Assembly (NCBI GenBank): GCA_023433775.1 | Contig: JAEYTY010000006.1 | Location: forward strand, 1 to 17,075 | Length of the DNA stretch: 17,075 nt | Source: Pseudomonadota bacterium | GTDB taxonomy: Bacteria > Pseudomonadota > Alphaproteobacteria > Rhizobiales > Devosiaceae | Direction of reading: 5' to 3' | Shown: piece by piece, positions 1 through 7,745 of the stretch | Layout of the letters: each line of letters starts with the position of its first letter | Position numbering within the stretch: the stretch's first letter is position 1 | Notes under the pieces: model-generated | What the model saw: only the letters and a program-made list of their open reading frames with translations | The model's database searches: none | What the model was told of the DNA's origin: nothing | Made by a program: the position numbers and the translations under genes

Positions 1-724
1 GAATTGCCGGCACGGCCAGCGCCCAGAAGCGGCGCACTTCGGCGTCGAGCCGGGGCAGATAGAAGGGGGGCAGGAAGCCGGCGCGGCGAATGGCAAAATA
101 GACCAGCGCCAATTGCGCCAGTCCGCCGACAATGGCGGCAATCGCCACCCAGATCACCGCCGTTTCCGGGGCCTGCACGGCAAAGGTCACCAACGGGATC
201 AGCACCGCGATATTGACCAGGTTGAGCAGCACCGGGGCAAAGGCGGCGGCAAAGAATTTTCCGATGGAATTGAGGATCGCCGCATAGGCCGCCATTAGCG
301 ACATGCAGGCGAGATAGGGGAACATGATGCGCGTCAGCAGCACGGTCAGTGCGAATTTCTCCGGATCATCGGTAAAGCCGGGTACGAAGGGCACCAGCAC
401 CTGTTCCATGAAGATTTCGACGAGCACGGTGACGACCAGCAGCACCAGCAGCAGCCAGCTCATGATCCGCCCGGCCAGACGCCGCGCTTCCCATTTGCCG
501 TCGCGTTCCAGCGCCCCGGCAAACATGGGCACAAAGGCGGTGTTGAACGCGCCTTCGGCAAAGAGCCGCCGGAACAGATTAGGAAAGCGGAAGGCAGCAA
601 AAAACGCATCCGCCGCCGGGCCCGTGCCCAGCACCGCCGCCATCAGCGCATCGCGCACAAATCCGGCAATGCGGCTCAACAGCGTCAGCGCACCCACCGA
701 CGCAAAATTGCGGAAGAGACTCAT
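1..724 (-). CDS. murJ: Lipid II flippase MurJ (MviN), N-terminal part, cut by the window edge
   Basis: The reverse strand reads from an ATG at 724 down through position 1 without a stop, giving 241 residues of a hydrophobic protein that begins MSLFRNFASVGALTLLSRIA. The segment with GFVRDALMAAVLGTG, then ADAFFAAFRFPNLFRRLFAE and GAFNTAFVPMF, is the hallmark N-terminus of the MurJ/MviN family (MOP exporter superfamily). MurJ flips the peptidoglycan precursor lipid II across the inner membrane. Several membrane segments are visible, for example around residues 75-95 and 130-190. Full-length relatives have roughly 500-530 residues, so about half is missing off the left end. It is the third gene of the mutS-glnD-murJ block, 180 bases after glnD, and that gap is filled by palindromic repeats. 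The family call is firm; completeness of the gene cannot be judged. Confidence 0.95.
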   Translation of the reverse strand, partial: MSLFRNFASVGALTLLSRIAGFVRDALMAAVLGTGPAADAFFAAFRFPNLFRRLFAEGAFNTAFVPMFAGALERDGKWEARRLAGRIMSWLLLVLLVVTVLVEIFMEQVLVPFVPGFTDDPEKFALTVLLTRIMFPYLACMSLMAAYAAILNSIGKFFAAAFAPVLLNLVNIAVLIPLVTFAVQAPETAVIWVAIAAIVGGLAQLALVYFAIRRAGFLPPFYLPRLDAEVRRFWALAVPAI

Positions 725-740
725 AAGGTTCGGCTCCTGC

Positions 741-868
741 CCACCCTCCCCCTTGAGGGGAGGGTAGAGGAGCTTGGCCCGCAGGGCCTTAGCGAATCTG
801 GGGAGGGGGTGGCCTTGCGGACCCTTGATGGACCCCCACCCTCAATCCCTCCCCTCAAGGGGGAGGGA
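741..868. repeat. Two inverted copies of a GC-rich intergenic palindromic repeat
   Basis: The gap between glnD and murJ contains a 21-base imperfect palindrome at 744-764 (CCCTCCCCCTTGAGGGGAGG and one more G), and its exact reverse complement at 847-867. The first copy continues into a small hairpin, GGCCC-GCA-GGGCC at 776-788, and ends in GGGGAGGGGGTGGCC (799-813). The inverted copy lacks the middle hairpin and ends, on the reverse strand, in GAGGGTGGGGG. A related full-length copy occurs at 16795-16871. Repeated intergenic placement, a palindromic core and variable middle suggest a REP-like dispersed element. In the transcript from glnD to murJ, the inverted pair could fold into one large hairpin and act as an attenuator or RNA-stability element; that part is inference. 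Confidence 0.8.
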
Positions 869-904
869 GGCAACAGAACCCGGCCATCACGGCAGATGGC
901 TCGA

Positions 905-3688
905 TTACCCATTGGCCGCACGCTTTTCGAACACATCCATCAGCGCGTTGTGGATCTTCTTCTGCCGCGCCTTGGTGTGGATCTTCTGACCGGTGAGGTC
1001 GGTGACGTAGAAAACGTCAACGGCCTTTTCGCCATAGGTGCCGATATGGGCCGAACCGATGGTGAGGCTGAGGTCGGAAATCTCGCGCGTCAGCGCAAAG
1101 AGCAGGCCGATGCGATCAAGGCCCGAGACTTCGATGACGGTGAATTTTTCCGAGATGGCGTTGGAAACCGAAACCTGCGCCGGCAGCGCGAAGGGCCGCA
1201 GGCGTCTATTGTGGCGCGATTCCTTGCCCAGATCGATGATCACCTGCCGCTGGCCCTGCAGCAATTGCTTGACCGTATCGATGATGCGCGTGGCGCGGAC
1301 CTTTTCGTCCTCGTCGCTGGTAAAGCTGCGGCGCAGGCGGAATGTGTCGATGGCGCGGCCATCGCGCGTCGAAAAAATCTGCGCCCCGATAATCGAGGCG
1401 TCCTGCATGGTGCAGGCGCCGGCAATCAGCGAGAGCAGGCGCGGATGGTCTGGCGTATAGAAGCTGACCTCGGTAATGCCCTCAAAGGCCTTGACCCGGA
1501 TCGAGCCGGCAAAGGGGCTCCCGGCCATGTCAGCCTGGCGGATCATGCGTGCGTGCTCGATCTGCAATTCGGGTTCGGCGCGCAGCCAATAGTGATCATA
1601 GTGACGGGCCGAATAGGCCTCGATATCAGCCGGCGGCCAGCTGGTGAGCGCGCCCATCAGCGCGTTGCGGGCCTGGTTGACGCGGTCGGACTGGCTGACC
1701 TGGCTATGCCCGCCCGACAGCAGCGGCTCGGTGGCATAATAGAGCGCGCGCAGCAGCGAGCCTTTCCAGCCGGTCCAGGTGCCCGGCCCCACGGCCCGGA
1801 TGTCGCAAGCGGTGAGGATCATCAGCAGCGCCAGCCGCTGCGGCGATTGCACCACATCGGCGAAGCTCTTTGCCGTTTCGGGGTCCTGAATATCGCGCGC
1901 CTGGGCGATCTCGCTCATCAGCAGGTGAAATTCGATCAGCCAGGCAACGGTGTCGGTTTCCGCCGGTGTCAGCCCCAGCCGCGGGCAGAATTTGCGGGCA
2001 ATGCGCGCCCCGGCAATCGAGTGATCCTCGGGGCGGCCCTTGGCGATATCGTGGAGGAACAGAGCCACATAGAGCAGCCGCGTGTCATTGAGCTGCGGCA
2101 GGAGTTCATGGGTCAGCGGCAATTCGTTGCGCAGACCGCCATTGGCAATATCGGCCATGACGCCGACCGAGCGGATCAGATGCTCGTCGACCGTATAGTG
2201 GTGATACATGTTGAACTGCATCAGCGCGACGATCTTGCCGAAATCGGGCACGAACTTGCCCAGAACCCCGCTCTCATTCATCTGGCGCAGGATGCGCTCG
2301 ACATAGAGCGGGCTGGTCAGAATGGTGAGGAAATGCGCATTGGCCACCGGGTCATTGCGCAATTTGCTGCCGATAAGGCTCAGGCTATCGCGGATCAGCT
2401 TGATGGCGTCTGGGTGGAACAGCAATTCCTCGCGCCCGGCGACCATGAAGACGCGGATCAGATTGACCGGGTCTTTTTCGAACACATCGGGCGAGGCGAT
2501 ATTGAGGCGGCCCGTATCGACGACGAAATCGCTCTCGCCCTTGATCTTGGTCTTGCCGGAGCGAAACGGGGCCAGCACACGCCCGACAATGTCCATGTCC
2601 TTGGCGTGGTGGAATTCGAGGCTGGCGCAGATGATGCGGGTGAGATCCCCCACATCCTTGGCGACGAGAAAATAGCGTTTCATGAAGCGCTCGACGCCCA
2701 ACATGCCGAGGCGCTCGGCATAGCCCATGCGCCGCGCGAGATCAGGCTGCACGTCAAAGGTCAGCTTTTCGTCGGCCCGGCCGGTGACGAAGTGGAGATG
2801 GCAGCGCACGGCCCAGAGGAAATCCTCGGCGCGGGTAAAGAGCCGGTATTCGGCGGCGCTCAGCACGCCCTTGCCGACCAGTTCCTGGCTGGTCTTGACC
2901 TGATAGAAGTATTTCCCGATCCAGAACAGCGTATTGAGGTCGCGCAGGCCCCCCTTGCCATCCTTGATATTGGGCTCGACCACATAGCGGGTATTGCCCA
3001 TCTGCTTGTGCCGTTCGTCGCGCTCGGCCATTTTCGCCGCGATGAATTCGGGGCCCGTCTTGGGCATGATTTCGGTTTCAAAGCGCTTGGTCAGCTGCGC
3101 ATAGAGGTCCTTGTCGCCGGTGAGGAAACGCGCCTCCAGCGTCGCCGTTCGCACCGTCATATCGGCGCGGGCCATGCGGATACATTCATCCACCGAGCGC
3201 ACGGCATGGCCGACCTTCTGGCCCAAATCCCAAAGGATATAGAGAATATATTCGGTGACCTGCTCGCCCCAGGGCGTCTGCTTATAGGGCAGGATGAAGA
3301 GGAGATCGATGTCCGACCCCGGCGCCAGCGTGCCACGGCCATAGCCGCCCACCGCCGAGAGCGCGATGGCCTCGGCGCCGGAAGGATTATCAACCGGATA
3401 GACCCGCTCGGTCGCGAAACGATAGACCGCCGTAATGATTTCGTCCTCGGCGGCCGAGAGGTTCTGCGCGCAGCGCGTACCCTTGCCATTGGCTAGCAAT
3501 TCCGCTTCGGCGCCTTTGCGCGCCGCGTCGAGCGTCTGGCGAATATGGCCCAGCACCGCCATGCGCGTCGCGGGTGCCTTGGGCGGCTGGTCGCTGATCA
3601 GCGCATCGAGTTCGGCAAGAATGGTCGCCGCATCCTTGAGCACGAATTGGGACTTTTTCGGCCGGATGTCAGCGTCTGCGATCGTCAT
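905..3688 (-). CDS. glnD: Bifunctional uridylyltransferase/uridylyl-removing enzyme GlnD (PII signalling)
   Basis: The product has 927 residues, normal for alphaproteobacterial GlnD. GlnD senses glutamine and adds UMP to, or removes it from, PII proteins (GlnB/GlnK), which controls glutamine synthetase and nitrogen gene expression in the cytoplasm. The nucleotidyltransferase domain shows GGYGRGTLAPGSDIDLL with GSDID at about residues 124-128, followed by the family-typical VVEPNIKDGKGGLRDL near 236-251. An HD phosphohydrolase domain follows, with FLHDIAKG around 544-551 (His546, Asp547) and a conserved HHYTVDEH near 496-503. Two C-terminal ACT domains lie at roughly 737-815 and 848-925 (second begins FTVIEVSGLDRIGLL). 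All key residues are intact. The ATG lies 20 bases inside the end of mutS, so the two are probably cotranscribed and translation may be coupled. Confidence 0.98.
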   Translation of the reverse strand: MTIADADIRPKKSQFVLKDAATILAELDALISDQPPKAPATRMAVLGHIRQTLDAARKGAEAELLANGKGTRCAQNLSAAEDEIITAVYRFATERVYPVDNPSGAEAIALSAVGGYGRGTLAPGSDIDLLFILPYKQTPWGEQVTEYILYILWDLGQKVGHAVRSVDECIRMARADMTVRTATLEARFLTGDKDLYAQLTKRFETEIMPKTGPEFIAAKMAERDERHKQMGNTRYVVEPNIKDGKGGLRDLNTLFWIGKYFYQVKTSQELVGKGVLSAAEYRLFTRAEDFLWAVRCHLHFVTGRADEKLTFDVQPDLARRMGYAERLGMLGVERFMKRYFLVAKDVGDLTRIICASLEFHHAKDMDIVGRVLAPFRSGKTKIKGESDFVVDTGRLNIASPDVFEKDPVNLIRVFMVAGREELLFHPDAIKLIRDSLSLIGSKLRNDPVANAHFLTILTSPLYVERILRQMNESGVLGKFVPDFGKIVALMQFNMYHHYTVDEHLIRSVGVMADIANGGLRNELPLTHELLPQLNDTRLLYVALFLHDIAKGRPEDHSIAGARIARKFCPRLGLTPAETDTVAWLIEFHLLMSEIAQARDIQDPETAKSFADVVQSPQRLALLMILTACDIRAVGPGTWTGWKGSLLRALYYATEPLLSGGHSQVSQSDRVNQARNALMGALTSWPPADIEAYSARHYDHYWLRAEPELQIEHARMIRQADMAGSPFAGSIRVKAFEGITEVSFYTPDHPRLLSLIAGACTMQDASIIGAQIFSTRDGRAIDTFRLRRSFTSDEDEKVRATRIIDTVKQLLQGQRQVIIDLGKESRHNRRLRPFALPAQVSVSNAISEKFTVIEVSGLDRIGLLFALTREISDLSLTIGSAHIGTYGEKAVDVFYVTDLTGQKIHTKARQKKIHNALMDVFEKRAANG

Positions 3689-6383
3689 CGCGGATTTTCT
3701 TCAATTCGTAGAGGGCCTCGATGGCTTGCTTGGGCGTCATCTCGTCGGGGCGAACGGCATCGAGCGCGGCGTGAACAGGATCCTTGCCCCTGGGCGCGGG
3801 GGCAGGCTGATGGGCGAATAGCGGCAGATCGTCTAGCACGCTGGCTTTCTGGCTGGAAGAGGCGGTTCCAGCCGAGCGCTGTTCGAGCACATCAAGAACC
3901 TGTTTGGCGCGGGCAATCACCGGCTCGGGCAATCCGGCCAGCCGCGCCACCTGAATGCCATAGGAACGGTCCGCCGCGCCGGGGCCGACCTCGTGGAGAA
4001 ACACCACCTCGCCTTCCCATTCGCGCACCTTCATCGTCACATTGGCGACACGGCTGAGCGTTTTGGCCAGCGAGGTCAGTTCATGGAAATGGGTCGCGAA
4101 CAGCGCCCGGCAGCCGGTCGTTTCATGCAGTGCCTCGACGGCGGCCCAGGCAATCGAGAGCCCGTCAAAAGTCGCCGTGCCGCGCCCGATTTCGTCGAGT
4201 ACCACAAGCGAGCGCCGCGTGGCGCGATTGAGAATGGCGGCGGTTTCGACCATTTCGACCATGAAGGTCGATCGGCCATGAGCGATATCATCGCTGGCGC
4301 CGACGCGCGAAAACAGCCGATCCACCACCCCGATATGGGCGCTGCGGGCCGGAACGAACCCGCCCATTTGCGCCAGAATGACGATCAGTGCATTTTGCCG
4401 GAGGAAGGTCGATTTACCGCCCATATTGGGCCCGGTCACCAGCCACAGCGCCCCGCCGCCCGCCTCCTCGCTGCCCGAAAGGTCCGCGTCATTGGCGACA
4501 AAGCTCTGCCCCTCCGCCTCGACCATGGTTTCGACCACGGGATGGCGGCCGCCATCAATGGCGAAGGCGAGGCTGTCATCGACCAGCGGACGGCAATATC
4601 CGCGTGTGGCCGCGAGTTCGGCCAGCCCCGCCGTCACATCCAGCTCGGCCAGCGCATCAGCCAGCCCCTGCAACCGCGCCGTATCTTCCAGCACGGCACT
4701 GCGCAGCCGGGCGAAGATCGCCAATTCGATCTCCAGCGCCGCCTCCTGCGCCCGCGCGATCCGGCCTTCGAGTTCGGCCAGTTCGGTCGTCGTGAACCGC
4801 ATGGCATTGGCCAGGGTCTGGCGATGGATAAAGGTTTCCCGGTGCGGCGCTTCGAGCAGTTTCTGCCCATGCCCCGCCGGCACTTCGACGAAATAACCCA
4901 ATACGCCATTGTGCCGGATTTTGAGCGAACGAACGTCCGTTTCCTCGATCAGCCGCGCCTGCAAGGCGGCGACCACGGCGCGGGTTTCGCTGCCCAGCGC
5001 CCGCTCCTCATCGAGCTGCCCGTCATAGCCCGCGCGCACAAAACCGCCGTCGCGGCTCAGAAGCGGCAGGTCATCGTCCAGCGCCAGTCCGAGTTCCGAA
5101 AGCAGCTGTCGCGGCGCCGCGCCGAGCGTTTGTGTCAACCGCGCCAAAGCGGGCGGCAGGTCGGCCTCTGTGCTCAACTGCGCCGCCAGTTCCAGCGCCG
5201 CGCCCACCGCCTTGCCCACCGCCGCCAGATCGCGCGGACCGCCTCGCTCCAGCGCCAGCCGGCTCAGCGACCGCGCCAGATCCGGCGCCAGTTTCAGATG
5301 ACCGCGCAGCCTGCCGCGCAGCAGCGTATCGTCCACCAGATGCGCCACCGCATCGAGCCGCGCATTGATGGCTCCGGCATCGCGCAAGGGCGCCGCCAGC
5401 CGCGCCGCCAGCAGTCTCGCGCCGGGCGCGGTCACGCAAAGATCGATGCAATGGCGCAGCGAGCCCTTGGCCTGCCCGCGCTGGGTTTGCAGCAGTTCAA
5501 GGCTTTGCCGCGTCGCCGCGTCAATGCTCATCACCGCATCCATGGCGTCGGTCACCGGCGGCCTCAATGGCGCAGTGCGTCCCTTCTGGCTCTGCTCGAC
5601 ATAGGCGACGAGACCGCCAAGCGCCGCCCGGCTCGCCCGCGACAACCCGCCGGGCTCAAACACGCCCCCGGCAAAGGCGCGTTGCAGCACCGGCATGGCC
5701 AATTCGCTGTCCACCGCCTCCGGCTCTACCAGCGTCGCCACACTCGCCCAGGCCGGGGCATAGATATGCCGCTCGACCAGCGCCTGCCGCGTCCCCTCGG
5801 TCAGCAGCAATTCGGCCGGCGCGATGCGCGCAATTTCGTCGGCCAGCCGCTCGGCGCCGAGATCGGCCACAAAAGTTTCCCCGGTCGATATATCGGCCCA
5901 GGCCAGCGCAAAATCGGTTTCGCCATGGCGGGTCATCGCCAAGGCCGCCAGATAATTGGCGGCGCGCGCATCGAGGTGATCGTCCTCGGTCAGCGTGCCG
6001 GGCGTCACCAGCCGCACTACATCGCGGCGCACCACCGATTTCGACCCGCGCTTTTTCGCCTCGGCCGGGTTTTCCATCTGCTCGCAGATGGCCACGCGAT
6101 GGCCGAGCTTGATCAGCTTGTTGAGGTAATCATTCGCGGCATGAATGGGCACGCCGCACATGCCGATATCTTCGCCCAAATGCTTGCCGCGCTTGGTCAG
6201 CACTATGCCCAAGGCAGCGCTGGCGATCTCGGCGTCCTCGAAGAACAGCTCATAGAAATCGCCCATGCGGTAAAACAGAAGATAGCCGGGATTGACCGCC
6301 TTGATCTCGAAATACTGCGCCATCATCGGCGTCAAAGCCGCTGGCGCAGGGCCGGGCTCGGCCTCGAAAGGGGTCTGGTCCAT
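3669..6383 (-). CDS. mutS: DNA mismatch repair ATPase MutS
   Basis: With the ATG at 6383 the product has 904 residues, starting MDQTPFEAEPGPAP, typical for Hyphomicrobiales MutS. It recognises mispaired bases and recruits MutL. The mismatch-reading loop is visible as FYRMGDFYELF (about residues 37-47, Phe43 and Glu45). The ATPase part has the Walker A GPNMGGKST (651-659), GRSTFMVEM (703-711), Walker B VVLDEIGRGTATFDG (Asp730, Glu731) and ATHFHEL (763-769). DDLPLF near 851-856 resembles a beta-clamp-binding pentapeptide, and the extreme C-terminus (MTPKQAIEALYELKKI) looks like the MutS tetramerisation helix. The frame stays open for 53 more codons upstream to 6542, but that extension has no MutS character, so I chose 6383. 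The ribosome binding site there is weak. It heads the mutS-glnD-murJ block. Confidence 0.97.
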   Translation of the reverse strand: MDQTPFEAEPGPAPAALTPMMAQYFEIKAVNPGYLLFYRMGDFYELFFEDAEIASAALGIVLTKRGKHLGEDIGMCGVPIHAANDYLNKLIKLGHRVAICEQMENPAEAKKRGSKSVVRRDVVRLVTPGTLTEDDHLDARAANYLAALAMTRHGETDFALAWADISTGETFVADLGAERLADEIARIAPAELLLTEGTRQALVERHIYAPAWASVATLVEPEAVDSELAMPVLQRAFAGGVFEPGGLSRASRAALGGLVAYVEQSQKGRTAPLRPPVTDAMDAVMSIDAATRQSLELLQTQRGQAKGSLRHCIDLCVTAPGARLLAARLAAPLRDAGAINARLDAVAHLVDDTLLRGRLRGHLKLAPDLARSLSRLALERGGPRDLAAVGKAVGAALELAAQLSTEADLPPALARLTQTLGAAPRQLLSELGLALDDDLPLLSRDGGFVRAGYDGQLDEERALGSETRAVVAALQARLIEETDVRSLKIRHNGVLGYFVEVPAGHGQKLLEAPHRETFIHRQTLANAMRFTTTELAELEGRIARAQEAALEIELAIFARLRSAVLEDTARLQGLADALAELDVTAGLAELAATRGYCRPLVDDSLAFAIDGGRHPVVETMVEAEGQSFVANDADLSGSEEAGGGALWLVTGPNMGGKSTFLRQNALIVILAQMGGFVPARSAHIGVVDRLFSRVGASDDIAHGRSTFMVEMVETAAILNRATRRSLVVLDEIGRGTATFDGLSIAWAAVEALHETTGCRALFATHFHELTSLAKTLSRVANVTMKVREWEGEVVFLHEVGPGAADRSYGIQVARLAGLPEPVIARAKQVLDVLEQRSAGTASSSQKASVLDDLPLFAHQPAPAPRGKDPVHAALDAVRPDEMTPKQAIEALYELKKIRDDDRRR

Positions 6384-6420
6384 GGGCGCGATGGTCAGGG
6401 GCTTTAAAAAATGAACCCGG

Positions 6421-6449
6421 ACCTTAGGGAATATGGGGCTGAATGCCAA
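6421..6449 (-). promoter_or_regulatory. Candidate promoter for mutS
   Basis: On the reverse strand a TTGGCA (6444-6449) stands 17 bases from TAAGGT (6421-6426), about 38 bases upstream of the mutS ATG. The -35 box matches 5 of 6 consensus bases; the -10 box matches only 3 of 6. Position and spacing are good, sequence support is modest, so this is a tentative call. Confidence 0.3.
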
Positions 6450-6515
6450 CCGCTGGGGATGGGGTTTGCACGGGGTTGTGTGGGATTGCATATATGAGAG
6501 AACAGTGAGGCAAAA

Positions 6516-6549
6516 CCACAGATGCATGGCCTGCCGCCGCATTCTGTGG
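6516..6549. other. Hairpin in the mutS upstream region, terminator-like on the minus strand
   Basis: CCACAGATGC (6516-6525) pairs with GCATTCTGTGG (6539-6549) with one bulged base, around a 13-base loop. Read on the minus strand the stem is followed by TTTTGCC, which looks like a weak intrinsic terminator facing mutS. No minus-strand gene lies between this site and metY 1.2 kb upstream, so it could be the displaced terminator of the metY unit or a chance fold. The rest of 6384-6681 holds no gene I can support, only pyrimidine-rich stretches at 6590-6635. Confidence 0.3.
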
Positions 6550-6681
6550 CTTCCACGCTCTCTAACAAGCCGGTAAATGGCCGATGTTCCTCTTTTACCC
6601 CTCTTTTTCCACCCTCCCTCCCTACCCCCTTGCTTTTTATGCGGGAGATGGATTAGTTGAGGAGAGAACAGGAGACTGAAA

Positions 6682-7386
6682 ATGGCCGAGTCGGCCCCGC
6701 TAGTAATTTCGCCTGAGACTGTGCGAGCTGAATGGGAAGCCGTGCGCGACCTTGAGCGTCAAGCGGCAGACCGTCGCGGGAAGTACGAGCTCCAAGCAGC
6801 CTTCCTGCGCGCTTCCGGCCTAGCCAACTGGCTGCCGGCGGAGGAGGAGACGGAGCGCAAGCCAGGCAGGATGGGGAAGACACCGGCTGTCGAGGGCACT
6901 TGGACGAGCGAGATTATAAAGATACTCCGGGACGCACCTGATGGCCTTTCAAACTCCGAATTGAAAGAGCGGCTGGGCAGTGGCGTGATGGCCAAGAAAA
7001 TGAAGTCTAATCCCAACGGCTTCTATAATGGTGTGTCTAGGTTGGTGAGTATTGGCGAGGCCAAAAAGATTGCCGGCAGGATCGTTTCCATTGAACATTC
7101 CGATTCTCTCGAGAGGCGATTTGAAGCTGGAGAGATAGAAGATGTCAGTGATGGAAGGGCGGGCACTGTCATCCAGCAACTCACAGAATTTGTAAATTCA
7201 CGCCGTCATGGCGCCACAGCCGGCGAGATAGTCGCGGCGATGGAGAAGAAGGGTATGAGTTCGGGCAGTGTCTACAACAACCTTTCGAAGGCAGTATCCA
7301 AAAACAAGATTCGCAGGGACGGGAAGATGTACTTCCCCCTGAACGAGAATGGGGTGCCCTCGGGCACCCCAGAAACCGGCGAGTGA
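6682..7386 (+). CDS. Unrecognised protein with two winged-helix-like halves
   Basis: I do not recognise this 234-residue protein. The ATG has a clear ribosome binding site, AGGAGA (6670-6675), at good spacing, and no reading frame of matching quality lies opposite. The N-terminus (about residues 10-50) is helical and charged. Residues about 73-137 and 160-220 each look like a winged helix: an opening helix (EIIKILRDAPDGLSNSELKE; VIQQLTEFVNSRRHGATAGE), a recognition-helix region containing FYNGVSRLVS or VYNNLSKAVS, then a basic beta hairpin (IAGRIVSI; IRRDGKMYFPL). The shared Y-N-x-[VL]-S-[RK] pattern suggests internal duplication. It lacks signal peptide and membrane segments, so a cytoplasmic nucleic-acid-binding role is plausible but inferred. 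Base composition drops: 7021-7080 has 29 G or C in 60, well below the neighbours, which hints at horizontal acquisition. It stands alone on this strand, divergent from mutS. Confidence 0.75.
   Translation: MAESAPLVISPETVRAEWEAVRDLERQAADRRGKYELQAAFLRASGLANWLPAEEETERKPGRMGKTPAVEGTWTSEIIKILRDAPDGLSNSELKERLGSGVMAKKMKSNPNGFYNGVSRLVSIGEAKKIAGRIVSIEHSDSLERRFEAGEIEDVSDGRAGTVIQQLTEFVNSRRHGATAGEIVAAMEKKGMSSGSVYNNLSKAVSKNKIRRDGKMYFPLNENGVPSGTPETGE
7351..7370 (+). other. Strong hairpin inside the last codons of the winged-helix gene
   Basis: GGGGTGCCC (7351-7359) and GGGCACCCC (7362-7370) form a perfect nine-pair stem with a two-base loop (TC; a real fold would open a pair). It lies inside the coding region, 16 bases before the end of the stop codon. 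No T-run follows, so it is not a textbook intrinsic terminator; it may help end transcription with Rho, or protect the mRNA 3' end. Confidence 0.45.
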
Positions 7387-7745
7387 TCGCTACATGTCCA
7401 CTACAACCGCCCTAGCAAGCGCAGTAAAGGAGGTATGTTTTATGCGGATCAACCGCAGCATAAGACCGTAAGGTCTAACCAAGATCGGCGTGCACGAGGA
7501 CTGATCCTCCTCGTCCACGCTACCCCCGGATCCCTTCCAAAAGGATTCGGCATAGCTGCCCCTTCCAAAAGGGTAAGATCGAGCGCGTCGTTTCGGGTCC
7601 AAACCGCCACGGCGCGTTCGTGCATTTTTGTAACATGACGAGCCAACTGTCTCAACCCGTTCGTAAGTTGCGGACCGCCGACGTTAATCCCACACGCCAC
7701 TTCGAGGCAGGCCCGAGGTGATGCCTCATTTGGCACACACTGGCC
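7387..7745. other. 359 bases without a convincing gene; near-perfect RBS, nine-codon frame and small hairpins
   Basis: This gap follows the winged-helix gene and ends at metY. AAAGGAGGT (7426-7434) is close to a perfect Shine-Dalgarno sequence. At ideal spacing it leads an ATG at 7442 that opens a nine-codon frame (MRINRSIRP) stopping at 7471. The stop codon sits in the loop of a small hairpin, AGACC-GTAA-GGTCT (7463-7476). A longer stem follows (7490-7500 with 7508-7518, one mismatch), then two direct copies of CCCTTCCAAAAGG (7532-7544 and 7560-7572), and GAGGCA/TGCCTC arms (7704-7709, 7722-7727) just beyond the metY stop. The order strong RBS, minigene, hairpins looks like a leader/attenuator, but there is no plus-strand gene behind it for 2 kb. 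It may be the remnant of a lost gene. Longer frames here lack credible features. Confidence 0.35.

Noticed and set aside
809..3496. Plus-strand open frame of 895 codons opposite glnD
   Set aside because: It is the antisense of an intact glnD. Its protein is low-complexity and rich in Asp, Gly, Ala and Arg, with no recognisable domain, as expected from GC-rich codon bias.
3993..6407. Plus-strand open frame of 804 codons opposite mutS
   Set aside because: It mirrors mutS, which has every MutS motif. The predicted protein is rich in Arg, Gln and Pro without domains.
6384..6542. N-terminal extension of MutS by 53 residues
   Set aside because: The extra residues resemble nothing in MutS, and family N-termini begin near the MDQTPFE/TPMMAQYFEIK region, so the start was placed at 6383.
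6590..6640. Degenerate palindromic repeat or promoter upstream of the winged-helix gene
   Set aside because: Only short CCACCCTCCC and CCCCCTTG pieces match the repeat, and the best -35/-10 pair has a very poor -10 box.
7435..7638. Plus-strand 67-codon frame right after the strong RBS
   Set aside because: Its ATG immediately follows the Shine-Dalgarno with no spacing, and the composition is not protein-like. The ATG at 7442 is better spaced.
7449..7736. Minus-strand 95-codon frame with GTG start after metY
   Set aside because: No recognisable family, weak start context, and two other frames are open over the same bases. It could be a gene fragment but cannot be supported.
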